Assembly: GCF_027474525.2 (NCBI RefSeq)
Contig: NZ_CP114882.2
Coordinates: 2,604,001-2,668,000, forward strand
DNA from: Flavobacterium lacustre
GTDB taxonomy: Bacteria; Bacteroidota; Bacteroidia; Flavobacteriales; Flavobacteriaceae
Reading direction: 5' to 3'
DNA: 64,000 nucleotides
Position numbers and translations under genes: made by a program. The notes below the pieces were generated by a model. The model had not been told where the DNA came from. It saw only the letters and a list, made by a program, of their open reading frames with translations, and did not search any database. Of this stretch, positions 55,007 to 64,000 are shown piece after piece. How positions within the stretch are numbered: the stretch's first letter is position 1; each line of letters begins with the position of its first letter.

Positions 55007-55870
55007 ATGACTTCTTATAACCCAAAAGATTGGATTAGCTTTATTTTTCATTTAAGCAAAGCTGATACTTTTCGAAAGTTAATTCCAATGATGTTTATTA
55101 TTGGAATTTATTCTGGAATAATTGCTTATTTAGAAATTGAATATTGGCATTTACCCGAAGATAGTCACGTAAAAAATATCTCTATTATGCATGGAATGTT
55201 AGGTTTCGTGATTTCATTATTATTGGCATACCGAACAAATACCGCATATGATCGCTGGTGGGAAGGCCGAAAAATGTGGGGAGGTTTGGTAAATAACAGT
55301 CGGAATCTAGCAATAAAACTTTCGGTGGTTCTAAAAGATGGAAACGACAGGAAGTTTTTTAGAAAAATGATTCCGGGATATGCTTCTATTTTATACAAAC
55401 ATTTAAATGATAATGATACCAGCAAGCAGTTGTTTGATGATGTTGATTTAGAAATTGACCAACATAAACACCGACCAAATCAGATTGCGAAAATGTTATT
55501 TCAAAAAGTGAATGATTTGTACCTTACTTCAAAAATAACGGGAGATCAGCTTATTATTATCAATAGCGAAATTCAATCATTTACAGAAATTTGCGGTGCC
55601 TGCGAGCGAATCAAAAACACTCCTATTCCCTACTCTTACAGTGCTTTTATCAAAAAATTCATATTTATTTATGTGTTGACATTACCTTTTGGATATGTAT
55701 TTAGTTTAGGCTATTATGTAATTCCGGTTGTAGTTTTTATCTTTTATGTATTGGCTAGTTTAGAGTTAATTGCTGAAGAAATTGAAGATCCTTTTGGTAG
55801 CGATGCAAACGATTTGCCAACAAAGAAAATTTCGGAAAACATAAAAAAACACATTGAAGAATTGATTTAA
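55007..55870 (+). CDS. Bestrophin-family channel protein
   Basis: 287 residues. The pattern WISFIFHLSKADTFRKLIPMMFIIGIYSGIIAYLE, then LLAYRTNTAYDRWWEGRKMWGGLVNNSRNLA and LPFGYVFSLGYYVIPVVVFIFYVLASLELIAEEIEDPFGSDANDLP is the bacterial bestrophin/YneE signature. Four membrane spans are likely. An ion channel role is expected from homologues. It follows the tolC-type gene by 25 bases, so it may be co-transcribed with the pump, which is unusual. Confidence 0.9.
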   Translation: MTSYNPKDWISFIFHLSKADTFRKLIPMMFIIGIYSGIIAYLEIEYWHLPEDSHVKNISIMHGMLGFVISLLLAYRTNTAYDRWWEGRKMWGGLVNNSRNLAIKLSVVLKDGNDRKFFRKMIPGYASILYKHLNDNDTSKQLFDDVDLEIDQHKHRPNQIAKMLFQKVNDLYLTSKITGDQLIIINSEIQSFTEICGACERIKNTPIPYSYSAFIKKFIFIYVLTLPFGYVFSLGYYVIPVVVFIFYVLASLELIAEEIEDPFGSDANDLPTKKISENIKKHIEELI

Positions 55871-55945
55871 TCTTTTTTTGTAAAGCTTTGTGTTTCGGAC
55901 ACTTATTTTTATTAAATTTAAAATTCTTTTTTAGAAGATTAAATT

Positions 55946-56869
55946 ATGAATTCAAATCGTGCTTTTATAATTCCTCCGAGTTTAACCAACGAGAAATCGT
56001 TGAAAACACTAGTGGAAAACAGAACCGTTTATTCCCTAAATCATTGTGAGTTAAACCTTTTTGAAACCTACGAATCTTCGCAATTGGTTCCCTTAAAATT
56101 TAATGATTTAGTGGTAACCAGCATGTTAAGAGGTAAAAAAGTAATGCATTTGTTTGATGATCCTAGTTTTGAATATTTACCCGGAGAAACGGTTGTTATT
56201 CCTTCGAATGTGGAGATGAAAATTGATTTTCCTGAGGCTTCAAAAAACAATCCTACACAATGCTTAGCTTTGGCAATTGATCAAACTAAAATTTCAGAAA
56301 CCCTTCATTTTCTTAACGAACGTTATCCTAAAGAAGGCAATTCCCAATTTTGGCAACTCAATTATCAAAATTATTTCTTTTACAATAATGTTGAACTGGC
56401 AAGCACCATTAATAAATTGATTAAAGAATGCATGAGTACGTCGATTACTAAAGATGCATTGGCCGACTTAACTTTACAGGAATTGTTAATCCGAATTATC
56501 CAGACACAGACCGCAAAAGCGATAGATGACGGAGTATATACCGACCCCAATAATCCTATTACGCAAGTGGTAGAATTTATTAGAACGAACTTAAAGGAAA
56601 ATATAAGTCTAAAGCGATTGAGTGAAAAATCGTGTATGAGTACGACTTCTTTCTATAGATTGTTCAAAAGAGAATTAGGGATGAGTCCAATTGAATTTGT
56701 GCTGCATGAAAAGATACGATGCGCCAAAAAACTACTCAAAAACCCAACGATTCAAATCAATGAAGTCTGTTATTTGTCAGGATTTGAAGATGCTAATTAT
56801 TTTATTCGATTATTCAAAAAACACGAAGGAATTACGCCAAAACAATATCAGCTTTTACATGTAAATTAG
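55946..56869 (+). CDS. AraC-family regulator, probably of the aldehyde dehydrogenase
   Basis: 307 residues: an N-terminal cupin-like sensing domain (about 25-190; PGETVVIPSN, PTQCLALAIDQ) and a C-terminal double HTH (about 205-305; ENISLKRLSEKSCMSTTSFYRLFKRELGMSPIEFVLHEK, SGFEDANYFIRLFKKHEGITPKQYQ). AraC proteins of this type often sit beside ExaC-like aldehyde dehydrogenases. It is convergent with DUF779 (2 bases between stops) and reads toward it. Confidence 0.9.
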   Translation: MNSNRAFIIPPSLTNEKSLKTLVENRTVYSLNHCELNLFETYESSQLVPLKFNDLVVTSMLRGKKVMHLFDDPSFEYLPGETVVIPSNVEMKIDFPEASKNNPTQCLALAIDQTKISETLHFLNERYPKEGNSQFWQLNYQNYFFYNNVELASTINKLIKECMSTSITKDALADLTLQELLIRIIQTQTAKAIDDGVYTDPNNPITQVVEFIRTNLKENISLKRLSEKSCMSTTSFYRLFKRELGMSPIEFVLHEKIRCAKKLLKNPTIQINEVCYLSGFEDANYFIRLFKKHEGITPKQYQLLHVN

Positions 56870-56870
56870 T

Positions 56871-57245
56871 TTATTCGATGAATCTCACCGGCTCAAGGGA
56901 TTGCTCCTCTTCTTCCGTAAAAATTCGGTATTCAATTCGGAATGTTTTTTTTAATGGTGTTTCCAATGAAAATCCACCTACTCCAAAAGCGTCAATTACA
57001 TCTAAAGTGAAATGCGCATGTTTCCAATATTCGAATAAATCTTTGTCAACCCAAAATTCTGTGTTTTCGATGGATCCAATGCATACATCGCCCATTCTTT
57101 GGTAAAATCCTCCTTTTTCAAAACATTGTGGTTGTGTTCCTTCGCAACATCCTCCCGCTTGATAAAACATTAAATCACCATGTTTTTCCTGTAAAATTCG
57201 GATTAATTCTACTGCTTTTTCGGTTGCATCAATTCTTTTTATCAT
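56871..57245 (-). CDS. DUF779-family protein
   Basis: 124 residues with the conserved Cys cluster GGCCEGTQPQC (C33, C34, C41) of the DUF779 family, which is usually found next to aldehyde dehydrogenases and may bind metal or assist the enzyme. It follows the aldehyde dehydrogenase on the same strand by 76 bases, with a hairpin between them that could reduce its expression. Function unproven. Confidence 0.88.
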   Translation of the reverse strand: MIKRIDATEKAVELIRILQEKHGDLMFYQAGGCCEGTQPQCFEKGGFYQRMGDVCIGSIENTEFWVDKDLFEYWKHAHFTLDVIDAFGVGGFSLETPLKKTFRIEYRIFTEEEEQSLEPVRFIE

Positions 57246-57263
57246 TTTTTCTATTTTAAAATA

Positions 57264-57295
57264 AAACCTGACAAATTATAGAATCTGCCAGGTTT
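57264..57295 (-). terminator. Hairpin between the aldehyde dehydrogenase and DUF779 genes
   Basis: AAACCTGACA (57264-57273) pairs with TGCCAGGTTT (57286-57295), one mismatch, then a T-rich run on the minus strand. It may be a partial terminator giving more dehydrogenase than DUF779. Confidence 0.6.
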
Positions 57296-57321
57296 ATGAT
57301 TAACCAATAATCAATATTTTT

Positions 57322-58827
57322 CTAAAAGAAACCTAATTTCTTTTTATCATAAGAAATCAGCATGTTTTTAGTTTGACGATAGTGACCCAACATCATTTTG
57401 TGATTCTCACGACCAATTCCGGATTGTTTGTATCCTCCAAAAGGAGCTCCCGCAGGATAAGCATGATACTGATTTATCCAAACACGACCAGCTTGAATTG
57501 CTCTTGGAACCTGATAAATTTCGTGTGCGTCACGTGTCCAAACTCCAGCGCCTAAACCATACATTGTATCATTTGCAATAGCAATTGCTTCTTCGGTAGT
57601 TTTGAATGTTGTTACAGCCAAAACGGGTCCGAAAATTTCTTCCTGAAAAATACGCATTTTATTGTGTCCCTTGAAAAGTGTTGGTTTGATATAATAACCA
57701 CCATCAAGGCTTCCGCCTAATTTATTTTCTTCACCTCCAATAAGTACTTCGGCACCTTCTTCTTTTCCTAATTTGATGTAAGAAAGAATTTTTTCTTTTT
57801 GAACCAAAGAAGCCTGAGCGCCCATCATCGTAGTTTTGTCTAGCGGATTTCCTAGTTTAATTGCGGCTGTTCTTTCGATTACTTTGGCAATAAATTGCTC
57901 ATAAATATCTTCATGAACCAATAATCTGGAAGGACAAGTACAAATTTCCCCTTGATTTAAAGCAAACATTACTGCGCCTTCAACTGCTTTATCGAAGAAA
58001 TCGTCGTCAGCATCAGCCACAGATTTCAAGAAGATATTTGGGGATTTTCCACCTAATTCTAAAGTTACAGGAATAATGTTTTCGGTAGCATATTGCATAA
58101 CCAAACGACCAGTTGTTGTAGAACCCGTGAAGGCTGCTTTTGATACTTTTTTATTTGTAACCAAAGCTCTTCCTAGTTCTGCACCAAAACCATTTACGAT
58201 ATTGATAACTCCTGGAGGCAAAATATCTCCTATTAATTCCATTAAAACCATAATAGAAATTGGAGTACTTTCGGCTGGTTTTAAAACTACAGTATTTCCT
58301 GCGGCTAATGCTGGAGCTAATTTCCAAACGGCCATTAAAATAGGAAAATTCCAAGGGATAATTTGAGCAATAACTCCTAAAGGTTCGCTCAAAGCTATCG
58401 ACACAGTTTGAGAATCTAATTCAGTGATTGAACTTTCTTCCGCGCGAATTACTCCTGCAAAATATCTGAAATGGTCAATTGCCAAAGGAATATCAGCAGC
58501 CAGAGTTTCGCGAATGGCTTTTCCGTTATCAATTGTTTCAACGGTTGCAATGTATTCTAAATTGTCTTCAATAATTTGAGCAATTTTATTTAATAGTAAA
58601 CTGCGTTCTGCTACGGAAGTTTTTCCCCAAGTTTGAAAAGCATCGTAGGCAGCATCTACTGCTAAATCCAAATCAACTTTGGTTGAATGTGCTGCTCTGG
58701 TGAACACTTTCCCATCAATTGGAGAAACGACATCAAAATATTGTCCACCGATTGGTGCTACAAACTTTCCTCCTATGTAATTATCATACGTTGCCTTAAA
58801 TTCAGGTCTTTGTGCTATATTACTCAT
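57322..58827 (-). CDS. NAD-dependent aldehyde dehydrogenase (ExaC-like)
   Basis: 501-residue oxidoreductase that turns aldehydes into acids. [11 protein letters not shown] (about 156-166), [10 protein letters not shown], catalytic E257 in LELGGKSPN and C296 in [11 protein letters not shown] are in place. The second Cys (C298) near the catalytic one and the ExaC-type length fit the alcohol-inducible class. The neighbours AraC and DUF779 support this. TAAATTTG (58852-58859, minus) with no clear -33 box lies 24 bases upstream, which suits activator control. Confidence 0.93.
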   Translation of the reverse strand: MSNIAQRPEFKATYDNYIGGKFVAPIGGQYFDVVSPIDGKVFTRAAHSTKVDLDLAVDAAYDAFQTWGKTSVAERSLLLNKIAQIIEDNLEYIATVETIDNGKAIRETLAADIPLAIDHFRYFAGVIRAEESSITELDSQTVSIALSEPLGVIAQIIPWNFPILMAVWKLAPALAAGNTVVLKPAESTPISIMVLMELIGDILPPGVINIVNGFGAELGRALVTNKKVSKAAFTGSTTTGRLVMQYATENIIPVTLELGGKSPNIFLKSVADADDDFFDKAVEGAVMFALNQGEICTCPSRLLVHEDIYEQFIAKVIERTAAIKLGNPLDKTTMMGAQASLVQKEKILSYIKLGKEEGAEVLIGGEENKLGGSLDGGYYIKPTLFKGHNKMRIFQEEIFGPVLAVTTFKTTEEAIAIANDTMYGLGAGVWTRDAHEIYQVPRAIQAGRVWINQYHAYPAGAPFGGYKQSGIGRENHKMMLGHYRQTKNMLISYDKKKLGFF

Positions 58828-58851
58828 ATACTATGTTGTTTTTAGTTTAAC

Positions 58852-58859
58852 CAAATTTA
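58852..58859 (-). promoter_or_regulatory. -7 promoter element for the aldehyde dehydrogenase
   Basis: TAAATTTG on the minus strand. The -33 region has no TTTG. Confidence 0.5.
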
Positions 58860-59037
58860 GTTTGATATTAGTTCGTAGAATAGCACTATTGATGCAACTA
58901 ATAGCATTAAATTTTCATATGTGTTTTTTTAGTGTTATTTTTTTATATAATTCATAAATTTAATTCTTTTTTGATGTAAAATTCTTATTTTAAATACTCA
59001 CTTAATGCATGAAAACAGTTATAAAAAACCAAATAAA

Positions 59038-59074
59038 TTGTTTCTTACTCCAAACTGCAATCCTTATATTTGCA
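59038..59074 (+). promoter_or_regulatory. pheT: Promoter of pheT
   Basis: TATATTTG (59067-59074) lies 19 bases before the ATG, with a TTG/TTTC stretch near 59038-59044 as a weak -33 box. Confidence 0.6.
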
Positions 59075-59093
59075 TTCTTATTAAAATTCACAA

Positions 59094-61514
59094 ATGAAAA
59101 TATCTTACAACTGGTTAAAACAATTCGTTAAAATAGATTGGAAGTCCGAAGAAACGGCAGCTTTACTAACCGATTTAGGTCTTGAAGTTGAAATTGTTGA
59201 TAAATACCAATCAGTAAAAGGTGGCTTAGAAGGGATTGTAGTAGGTCACGTTCTTACGTGTATACAACATCCTGATGCGGATAGATTAAAAATAACTACA
59301 GTAGATTTAGGAGACGGAATACCGGTACAAATTGTATGTGGCGCAAGTAATGTAGCGGCAGGACAAAAAGTGCCTGTGGCGACTATCGGGACTATATTAT
59401 ATGATGCAACAGGTGTTGCTTTTACGATAAAAAAAGGGAAAATTCGTGGTCAGGAAAGCCATGGTATGATTTGCGCTGAAGACGAATTAGGTCTTGGTGA
59501 AAGCCATGAAGGCATTATGATTCTTGATAATGCTCTGGTTCCTGGAACAAAAGCCGCTACCGTTTTTAAAATTGAAAATGATGAAGTTTTTGAAATTGGA
59601 CTGACACCAAACCGTGCCGATGCAATGAGTCATTGGGGAACAGCACGCGATTTGAAAGCCGGTTTGTTACAAAGTGGTGTCAATGTAGAATTGATTACTC
59701 CTTCGGTGAGTAATTTTAGAGTTGATAAAAGAATTCTGAAAATAGATATTGATGTTAAAGAATCAAAACTTGCTCCAAGATATTGTGGAGTAACTATTTC
59801 TGGAATTACGGTAAAACCATCACCAAGCTGGTTACAAAACAGATTAAAAGCGATTGGATTAAATCCAAAAAATAATATTATTGACGTAACTAATTATGTG
59901 TTACACGAATTAGGTCAACCACTTCATGCTTTTGATGCTTCAAAAATTAATGGAAAAATTAGTGTAAAAACGTTGCCTACAGGGACTAAGTTCGTTACTC
60001 TTGATGATGTTGAAAGAACTTTGGATGAGGAGGATTTGATGATTTGTGACGAAAAAGGTCCTTTGTGTATAGCAGGAGTTTTTGGTGGAAAAAAATCGGG
60101 AGTTTCTGAAAATACAAATTCTATTTTCTTAGAAAGTGCTTATTTTAATCCGGTTAGTATTCGAAAAACGGCTAAAAGACATCAATTAAATACAGATGCT
60201 TCTTTTAGATTTGAAAGAGGAATTGATCCAACTATCACTGTTTACGCATTAAAACGCGCTGCATTATTGATTCAAGAAGTAGCTGGAGGAGAAATCACTT
60301 CGGATGTTATAGATGTGTATCCAAAGAAAATTGAAGATTTTACTGTGTTTTTAAATTTCAGTAAAGTAGCTAAAATTATTGGTCAGGAATTATCAAAAGA
60401 TACGATTAAGAAAATATTAGTTTCTCTGGATATTAAAGTAAACAGCGTTTCAGATGCTGGTTTAGGACTTACAATTCCTGCGTACCGCGTTGATGTGCAA
60501 AGAGAAATTGATGTTATTGAGGAAATTCTGAGGGTTTATGGTTATAACAATATCAATTTTTCTAAGAAACTAAATGCAACGGTTTCTAATTCTCCTCGAA
60601 CTGAAGATTATAAAGTTCAGAATAGCATTGCGACTCAATTAAATTCTCAGGGATTTAATGAAATGATGGCGAATTCTTTGACTACAGCATCTTATGTTCA
60701 ATTATCTGATTTATTGAAAGAAGAGCATAATGTAACGATGTTGAATCCGCTGAGTGCTGATTTAGCTACAATGCGTCAATCTTTATTGTTTTCTGGATTA
60801 GAAGCTGTTTCGTATAATATCAACCGAAAAAATGCAGATTTAAAATTATTTGAATTCGGAAAATCGTACCATAACTTACCTTCGGGATACGAAGAGCGCA
60901 AACATTTAACTTTGTTTCTTTCTGGAAACAGAAATCAGGAAAGTTGGACTAATACTCAAAAACCATCAGATTTCTTTTTGTTTAAAGGGTATGTAAATGC
61001 GGTACTTTCAAGATTAGGAATTCAAAAAACACAACACCTTCCTTTGACTTCGGATGTTTTTGCCGAAGGAATTGCAATAGGTTTTGGAGAAGAAGTAATT
61101 GTAGAATTAGGAGTAGTTAAGAAATCCATCTTAAAACATTTTGGAATCAAACAAGAAGTATTTTTTGCGGATTTTAATTGGGCTTTAATTTTGAAATTGA
61201 TTACTACTAAGATAAAATATGCTGAAATTCCAAAATACCCTGAAGTACGCAGAGATTTAGCTTTATTGATTGATCAAAATGTAACGTACGACAGTATTTA
61301 TAATATTGCACGTCAAACGGAGAAAACACTTTTGAAGGACATTAATTTATTTGATGTTTATGAAGGAAAAAATTTAGCCGAAGGCAAAAAGTCATATGCA
61401 TTGAGTTTTATCATTCAAGATAATTCGAAAACCTTAACCGATGTTCAGATTGATAAAATCATGAGTAAATTACAGAAGAATTTTGAAACTGAGCTTGGAG
61501 CAAGTTTGAGATAA
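59094..61514 (+). CDS. pheT: Phenylalanine-tRNA ligase beta subunit
   Basis: 806-residue beta subunit of the class II synthetase; needs PheS, which is not in this window. An N-terminal tRNA-binding OB domain (about 40-155; GLEGIVVGHVLTCIQHPDADRLKI), B3/B4 editing domain, the B5 domain, and a C-terminal ferredoxin-like anticodon-binding domain (about 715-806; YPEVRRDLALLIDQNVTYDSIYNIA). Length is typical. Has its own promoter and terminator. Confidence 0.96.
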   Translation: MKISYNWLKQFVKIDWKSEETAALLTDLGLEVEIVDKYQSVKGGLEGIVVGHVLTCIQHPDADRLKITTVDLGDGIPVQIVCGASNVAAGQKVPVATIGTILYDATGVAFTIKKGKIRGQESHGMICAEDELGLGESHEGIMILDNALVPGTKAATVFKIENDEVFEIGLTPNRADAMSHWGTARDLKAGLLQSGVNVELITPSVSNFRVDKRILKIDIDVKESKLAPRYCGVTISGITVKPSPSWLQNRLKAIGLNPKNNIIDVTNYVLHELGQPLHAFDASKINGKISVKTLPTGTKFVTLDDVERTLDEEDLMICDEKGPLCIAGVFGGKKSGVSENTNSIFLESAYFNPVSIRKTAKRHQLNTDASFRFERGIDPTITVYALKRAALLIQEVAGGEITSDVIDVYPKKIEDFTVFLNFSKVAKIIGQELSKDTIKKILVSLDIKVNSVSDAGLGLTIPAYRVDVQREIDVIEEILRVYGYNNINFSKKLNATVSNSPRTEDYKVQNSIATQLNSQGFNEMMANSLTTASYVQLSDLLKEEHNVTMLNPLSADLATMRQSLLFSGLEAVSYNINRKNADLKLFEFGKSYHNLPSGYEERKHLTLFLSGNRNQESWTNTQKPSDFFLFKGYVNAVLSRLGIQKTQHLPLTSDVFAEGIAIGFGEEVIVELGVVKKSILKHFGIKQEVFFADFNWALILKLITTKIKYAEIPKYPEVRRDLALLIDQNVTYDSIYNIARQTEKTLLKDINLFDVYEGKNLAEGKKSYALSFIIQDNSKTLTDVQIDKIMSKLQKNFETELGASLR

Positions 61515-61533
61515 AAATATTCGCATAAAATTC

Positions 61534-61568
61534 AAAATCCCAATTCTAAATTTTAGAATTGGGATTTT
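61534..61568. terminator. Strong terminator after pheT
   Basis: AAAATCCCAATTCTAAA (61534-61550) and TTTAGAATTGGGATTTT (61552-61568) form a near-perfect 17-bp hairpin with a T run after it. Confidence 0.93.
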
Positions 61569-61635
61569 TTTATAAAACACCTTTAACCAACAGTGTTTTA
61601 CAATTAACAACTAACAATTAATTCCCAATCAAAAA

Positions 61636-62190
61636 TTATTGTTTAGGTAATAAAACGGTATCAATTACATGAATTACGCCATTAGATTGATTTACGTCGG
61701 CAATAGTAACTTTAGCTTTATTCCCGCTTTCGTCTGTAATGTATAGATCCTTTCCTTGCATCCAAGCGGTTAAGGTTTCTCCACTTACTGTTTTTAGCAT
61801 TGCCTTTCCATTTCCTGCTTTAATGGCTTTTGCTACATCCATTCCGTTCATTTTTCCTGCTACTACATGGTAGGTCAAAATAGTTTGCAGGGTTTTTAAA
61901 TTTTCTGGTTTCAAAAGGGTTTCGACAGTTCCCATTGGTAATTTATCAAATGCTGCATTTGTTGGGGCAAAAACGGTGAAGGGGCCGGCGCTTTGTAGTG
62001 TTTCTACTAAACCAGCTGCTTTTACTGCTGCTACCAATGTGGTGTGGTCTTTTGAGTTTACTGCATTTTCTACAATATTTTTTGTTGGATACATTGCAGC
62101 TCCTCCAACCATAACTGTTTTTTGTGCAAATGAAGTTGTTCCTAAAGCTACTGTAAATAAGGCAATCGATAAAAATTTTCTAGTTTTCAT
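61636..62190 (-). CDS. Secreted fasciclin-domain protein
   Basis: 184 residues: signal peptide (through TTSFAQ), then one fasciclin (FAS1) domain (about 42-182) with the FAP motif TVFAPTNAAFDKLP, TYHVVAGKM, and VIHVIDTVLLPKQ. Probably a periplasmic or surface adhesion or storage protein. No sorting domain. Confidence 0.9.
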   Translation of the reverse strand: MKTRKFLSIALFTVALGTTSFAQKTVMVGGAAMYPTKNIVENAVNSKDHTTLVAAVKAAGLVETLQSAGPFTVFAPTNAAFDKLPMGTVETLLKPENLKTLQTILTYHVVAGKMNGMDVAKAIKAGNGKAMLKTVSGETLTAWMQGKDLYITDESGNKAKVTIADVNQSNGVIHVIDTVLLPKQ

Positions 62191-62313
62191 AAAATCTATT
62201 TTTTTAAGTTATATAGACATTTACGGTGTTTGATTAGGTTTGGTTTTAAAAAAGAAAATTATTTTTAAAATAGGTACTTTTTTGAATGGTGATGAAACAG
62301 GAATAAGGTCTAA

Positions 62314-62435
62314 TTAGCCCCGATGGCAGCAAGTATCCTTTTTTTGCGTACACCAAAGTTGATTTGGAAAAGTGGTTGCTGTGCAATAAAAAGATACTGC
62401 GTACAGCGGGAGGATTGTTGTATTATATTTAACTG
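62314..62435 (+). ncRNA. Flavo-1-like structured RNA, copy B
   Basis: In the gap between the fasciclin gene and rpsA. Outer CCCCG (62318-62322) can pair with CGGGAGG (about 62407-62413). Inner GTATC, then T and TTGC blocks (about 62333-62347) pair with GCAA, A-rich and GATAC blocks (about 62383-62397), forming a long stem. It shares sequence blocks with copy A at 10792 in the same order and orientation. From memory it matches the Flavo-1 motif, unknown function. No protein is credible here. Confidence 0.65.
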
Positions 62436-62465
62436 TTGTGCTCCTGAGAAATAAAAGCACAAAAA

Positions 62466-62491
62466 AAAGTCCCACATTGCTGTGGGACTTT
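62466..62491 (-). terminator. Terminator after rpsA
   Basis: AAAGTCCCACA (62466-62476) pairs with TGTGGGACTTT (62481-62491). In the minus direction eight T follow. It lies 22 bases past the rpsA stop. Confidence 0.92.
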
Positions 62492-62512
62492 CTATATTTA
62501 AAAAATCAAGAA

Positions 62513-64000
62513 TTATTTTTTCTCTGATTTTTCCATTTTAGCTTTTAATGCAGCTAATACATCATTGTTATCTCCCAAAGTTGCAGCTGGTGCGTTTGTA
62601 GATGATGCAGATGAAGTATTTTCAGTAACCGCTTTCACGTTTTTCTCTTCTTCTTCACGGAAGATTGCAGTGTGAGAAGCAACAACTCTTTTGAATTCTT
62701 TGTTGAATTCGATTACTTTGAAATCAGCTGATTCTCCTTTTTTCAATTTCTTTCCGTCTTCTTTTTCAAGGTGACGAGTTGGAATGAAAGCAACGATATC
62801 ATCTCCGAATTCTACAGTAGCTCCTTTGTCAACAATTTCAGAAATTTCACCTGTGTGGATAGTTCCAACTGCGAAAGAATCTTCGTATTGATCCCAAGGA
62901 TTAGCAGTAGTTTGTTTGTGACCTAAAGATAATTTACGTCCTTCAACATCTAATTCTAATACAACTACGTCTAATTTTTCACCAACATTTACAAATTCTG
63001 ATGGGTGTTTGATTTTCTTAGTCCAAGAAAGGTCTGAGATGTAAATCAATCCGTCAATTCCTTCTTCTAATTCTACGAAAATTCCGAAGTTTGTAAAGTT
63101 TCTAACGATACCTGTATGTTTAGACCCTACTGGGTATTTAGCAGTGATATCAGTCCAAGGATCTTGTGATAATTGTTTGATACCTAATGACATTTTACGG
63201 TCATCTCTATCAAGAGTCAAGATAACTCCTTCAACAATATCTCCTACTTTTACGAAATCTTGAGCAGAACGTAAGTGAGTAGACCAAGACATTTCAGAAA
63301 CGTGGATTAAACCTTCAACACCTTCAGCAACTTCGATGAAAGCACCGTAATCAGCGATTACAACTACTTTACCTTTTACTTTATCACCAATTTTTAAGTT
63401 AGCATCTAAAGCATCCCATGGGTGAGCATTTAATTGTTTCAATCCTAATTGAATTCTTGTTTTCTCATCATCGAAATCAAGGATTACAACGTTTAATTTT
63501 TGGTCTAATTCAAGAACTTCACTTGGGTGGTTGATTCTACTCCAAGAAAGGTCAGTAATGTGAATTAATCCATCAACACCACCTAAGTCAATAAATACAC
63601 CGTATGAAGTAATGTTTTTAACAACACCTTCTAATACTTGTCCTTTTTGTAATTGACCGATGATTTCTTTTTTCTGTACTTCAATATCCGCTTCGATAAG
63701 CGCTTTATGAGAAACAACAACATTTTTGAATTCGTGGTTGATTTTTACCACTTTGAATTCCATCATTTTGTTTACATATACATCGTAGTCTCTAATTGGT
63801 TTAACATCAATTTGAGATCCTGGTAAGAAAGCTTCAATTCCGAAAACGTCAACGATCATACCACCTTTAGTTCTGCATTTTACAAAACCATTAACGATTT
63901 CTCCTGTTTCGTTAGCCGAAATAACTCTATCCCATGATTTGATAGTACGTGCTTTTCTGTGAGATAATACTAGTTGACCTGTTTTGTCCTCACGGATGTC
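62513..64000 (-). CDS. rpsA: 30S ribosomal protein S1 (partial)
   Basis: The gene runs off the window at 64000: its 5' end is missing. The open frame continues upstream of the internal ATG at 63859 without a stop, adding 47 codons, so that ATG is not the start. At least five S1 motifs can be followed, for example GVVKNITSYGVFIDLGGVDGL, GKVVVIADYGAFIEVAEGVEG and GIVRNFTNFGIFVELEEGIDG. Binds mRNA for translation initiation; in organisms lacking Shine-Dalgarno sequences it is expected to be central. Ends with an acidic and Ala-rich tail. Confidence 0.94.
   Translation of the reverse strand, partial: DIREDKTGQLVLSHRKARTIKSWDRVISANETGEIVNGFVKCRTKGGMIVDVFGIEAFLPGSQIDVKPIRDYDVYVNKMMEFKVVKINHEFKNVVVSHKALIEADIEVQKKEIIGQLQKGQVLEGVVKNITSYGVFIDLGGVDGLIHITDLSWSRINHPSEVLELDQKLNVVILDFDDEKTRIQLGLKQLNAHPWDALDANLKIGDKVKGKVVVIADYGAFIEVAEGVEGLIHVSEMSWSTHLRSAQDFVKVGDIVEGVILTLDRDDRKMSLGIKQLSQDPWTDITAKYPVGSKHTGIVRNFTNFGIFVELEEGIDGLIYISDLSWTKKIKHPSEFVNVGEKLDVVVLELDVEGRKLSLGHKQTTANPWDQYEDSFAVGTIHTGEISEIVDKGATVEFGDDIVAFIPTRHLEKEDGKKLKKGESADFKVIEFNKEFKRVVASHTAIFREEEEKNVKAVTENTSSASSTNAPAATLGDNNDVLAALKAKMEKSEKK

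Overview
The window looks like a chromosomal segment of a Flavobacterium-like member of the Bacteroidota. The evidence is an AT-rich base composition, no Shine-Dalgarno sequences ahead of most genes, repeated TAnnTTTG (-7) promoter elements, a fused lpxC/fabZ gene, the type IX secretion (T9SS) regulator PorX, T9SS-sorted surface proteins, and small flavobacterial membrane proteins.

Layout. 1-9.1 kb (minus strand): fabG, a small GIY-YIG-like protein, sucD, an NTF2-like protein, a second LpxD-like acyltransferase, efp, then the lipid A set lpxA, lpxC/fabZ, lpxD and an HD phosphohydrolase. 9.2-14.7 kb: a secreted DUF1080 protein, a small membrane protein, a structured RNA element (Flavo-1-like), then porX, tsaE, alanine dehydrogenase and a DUF4258-type protein (plus strand). 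14.7-27.8 kb: an accessory island lying between a decayed 3' fragment of ung and the intact ung. It holds an HU-like DNA-binding protein with three 22-bp-phased palindromes upstream of its promoter, a membrane-bound AraC-type regulator, a 1388-aa collagen-like protein with YadA-like head repeats, a 1141-aa protein with two blocks of seven propeller-like repeats and fibronectin III domains, and two paralogous T9SS-sorted proteins. 27.8-37 kb: ung, mutS2, a DCC protein, a 42-aa membrane microprotein, ettA, a CAL67264-type membrane protein, holA, an HsdR-N nuclease-domain protein, a glycosyltransferase and an OmpA lipoprotein. 37-49 kb: threonylcarbamoyl-AMP synthase, a UvrD/PcrA helicase, a TSUP permease, an M1 peptidase, a Dph6-like ligase, aminopeptidase P, DUF1697 and recG. 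49-56 kb: a tripartite RND efflux operon and a bestrophin. 56-59 kb: an AraC regulator with an aldehyde dehydrogenase and DUF779. 59-64 kb: pheT, a fasciclin protein, a second Flavo-1-like RNA, and rpsA running off the window.

How it fits together. Most of the window is housekeeping: lipid A and fatty acid synthesis, translation, DNA repair and efflux. The island is the unusual part. Its genes read as a surface-adhesin module with its own regulators, and its T9SS cargo would depend on the system controlled by PorX 4 kb away. The island is bounded by about 425-bp direct repeats of ung sequence (about 98-99% identical by eye), which suggests recent arrival or duplication and a possible route of loss by recombination. 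No tRNA, rRNA, transposase, integrase or CRISPR array was found.
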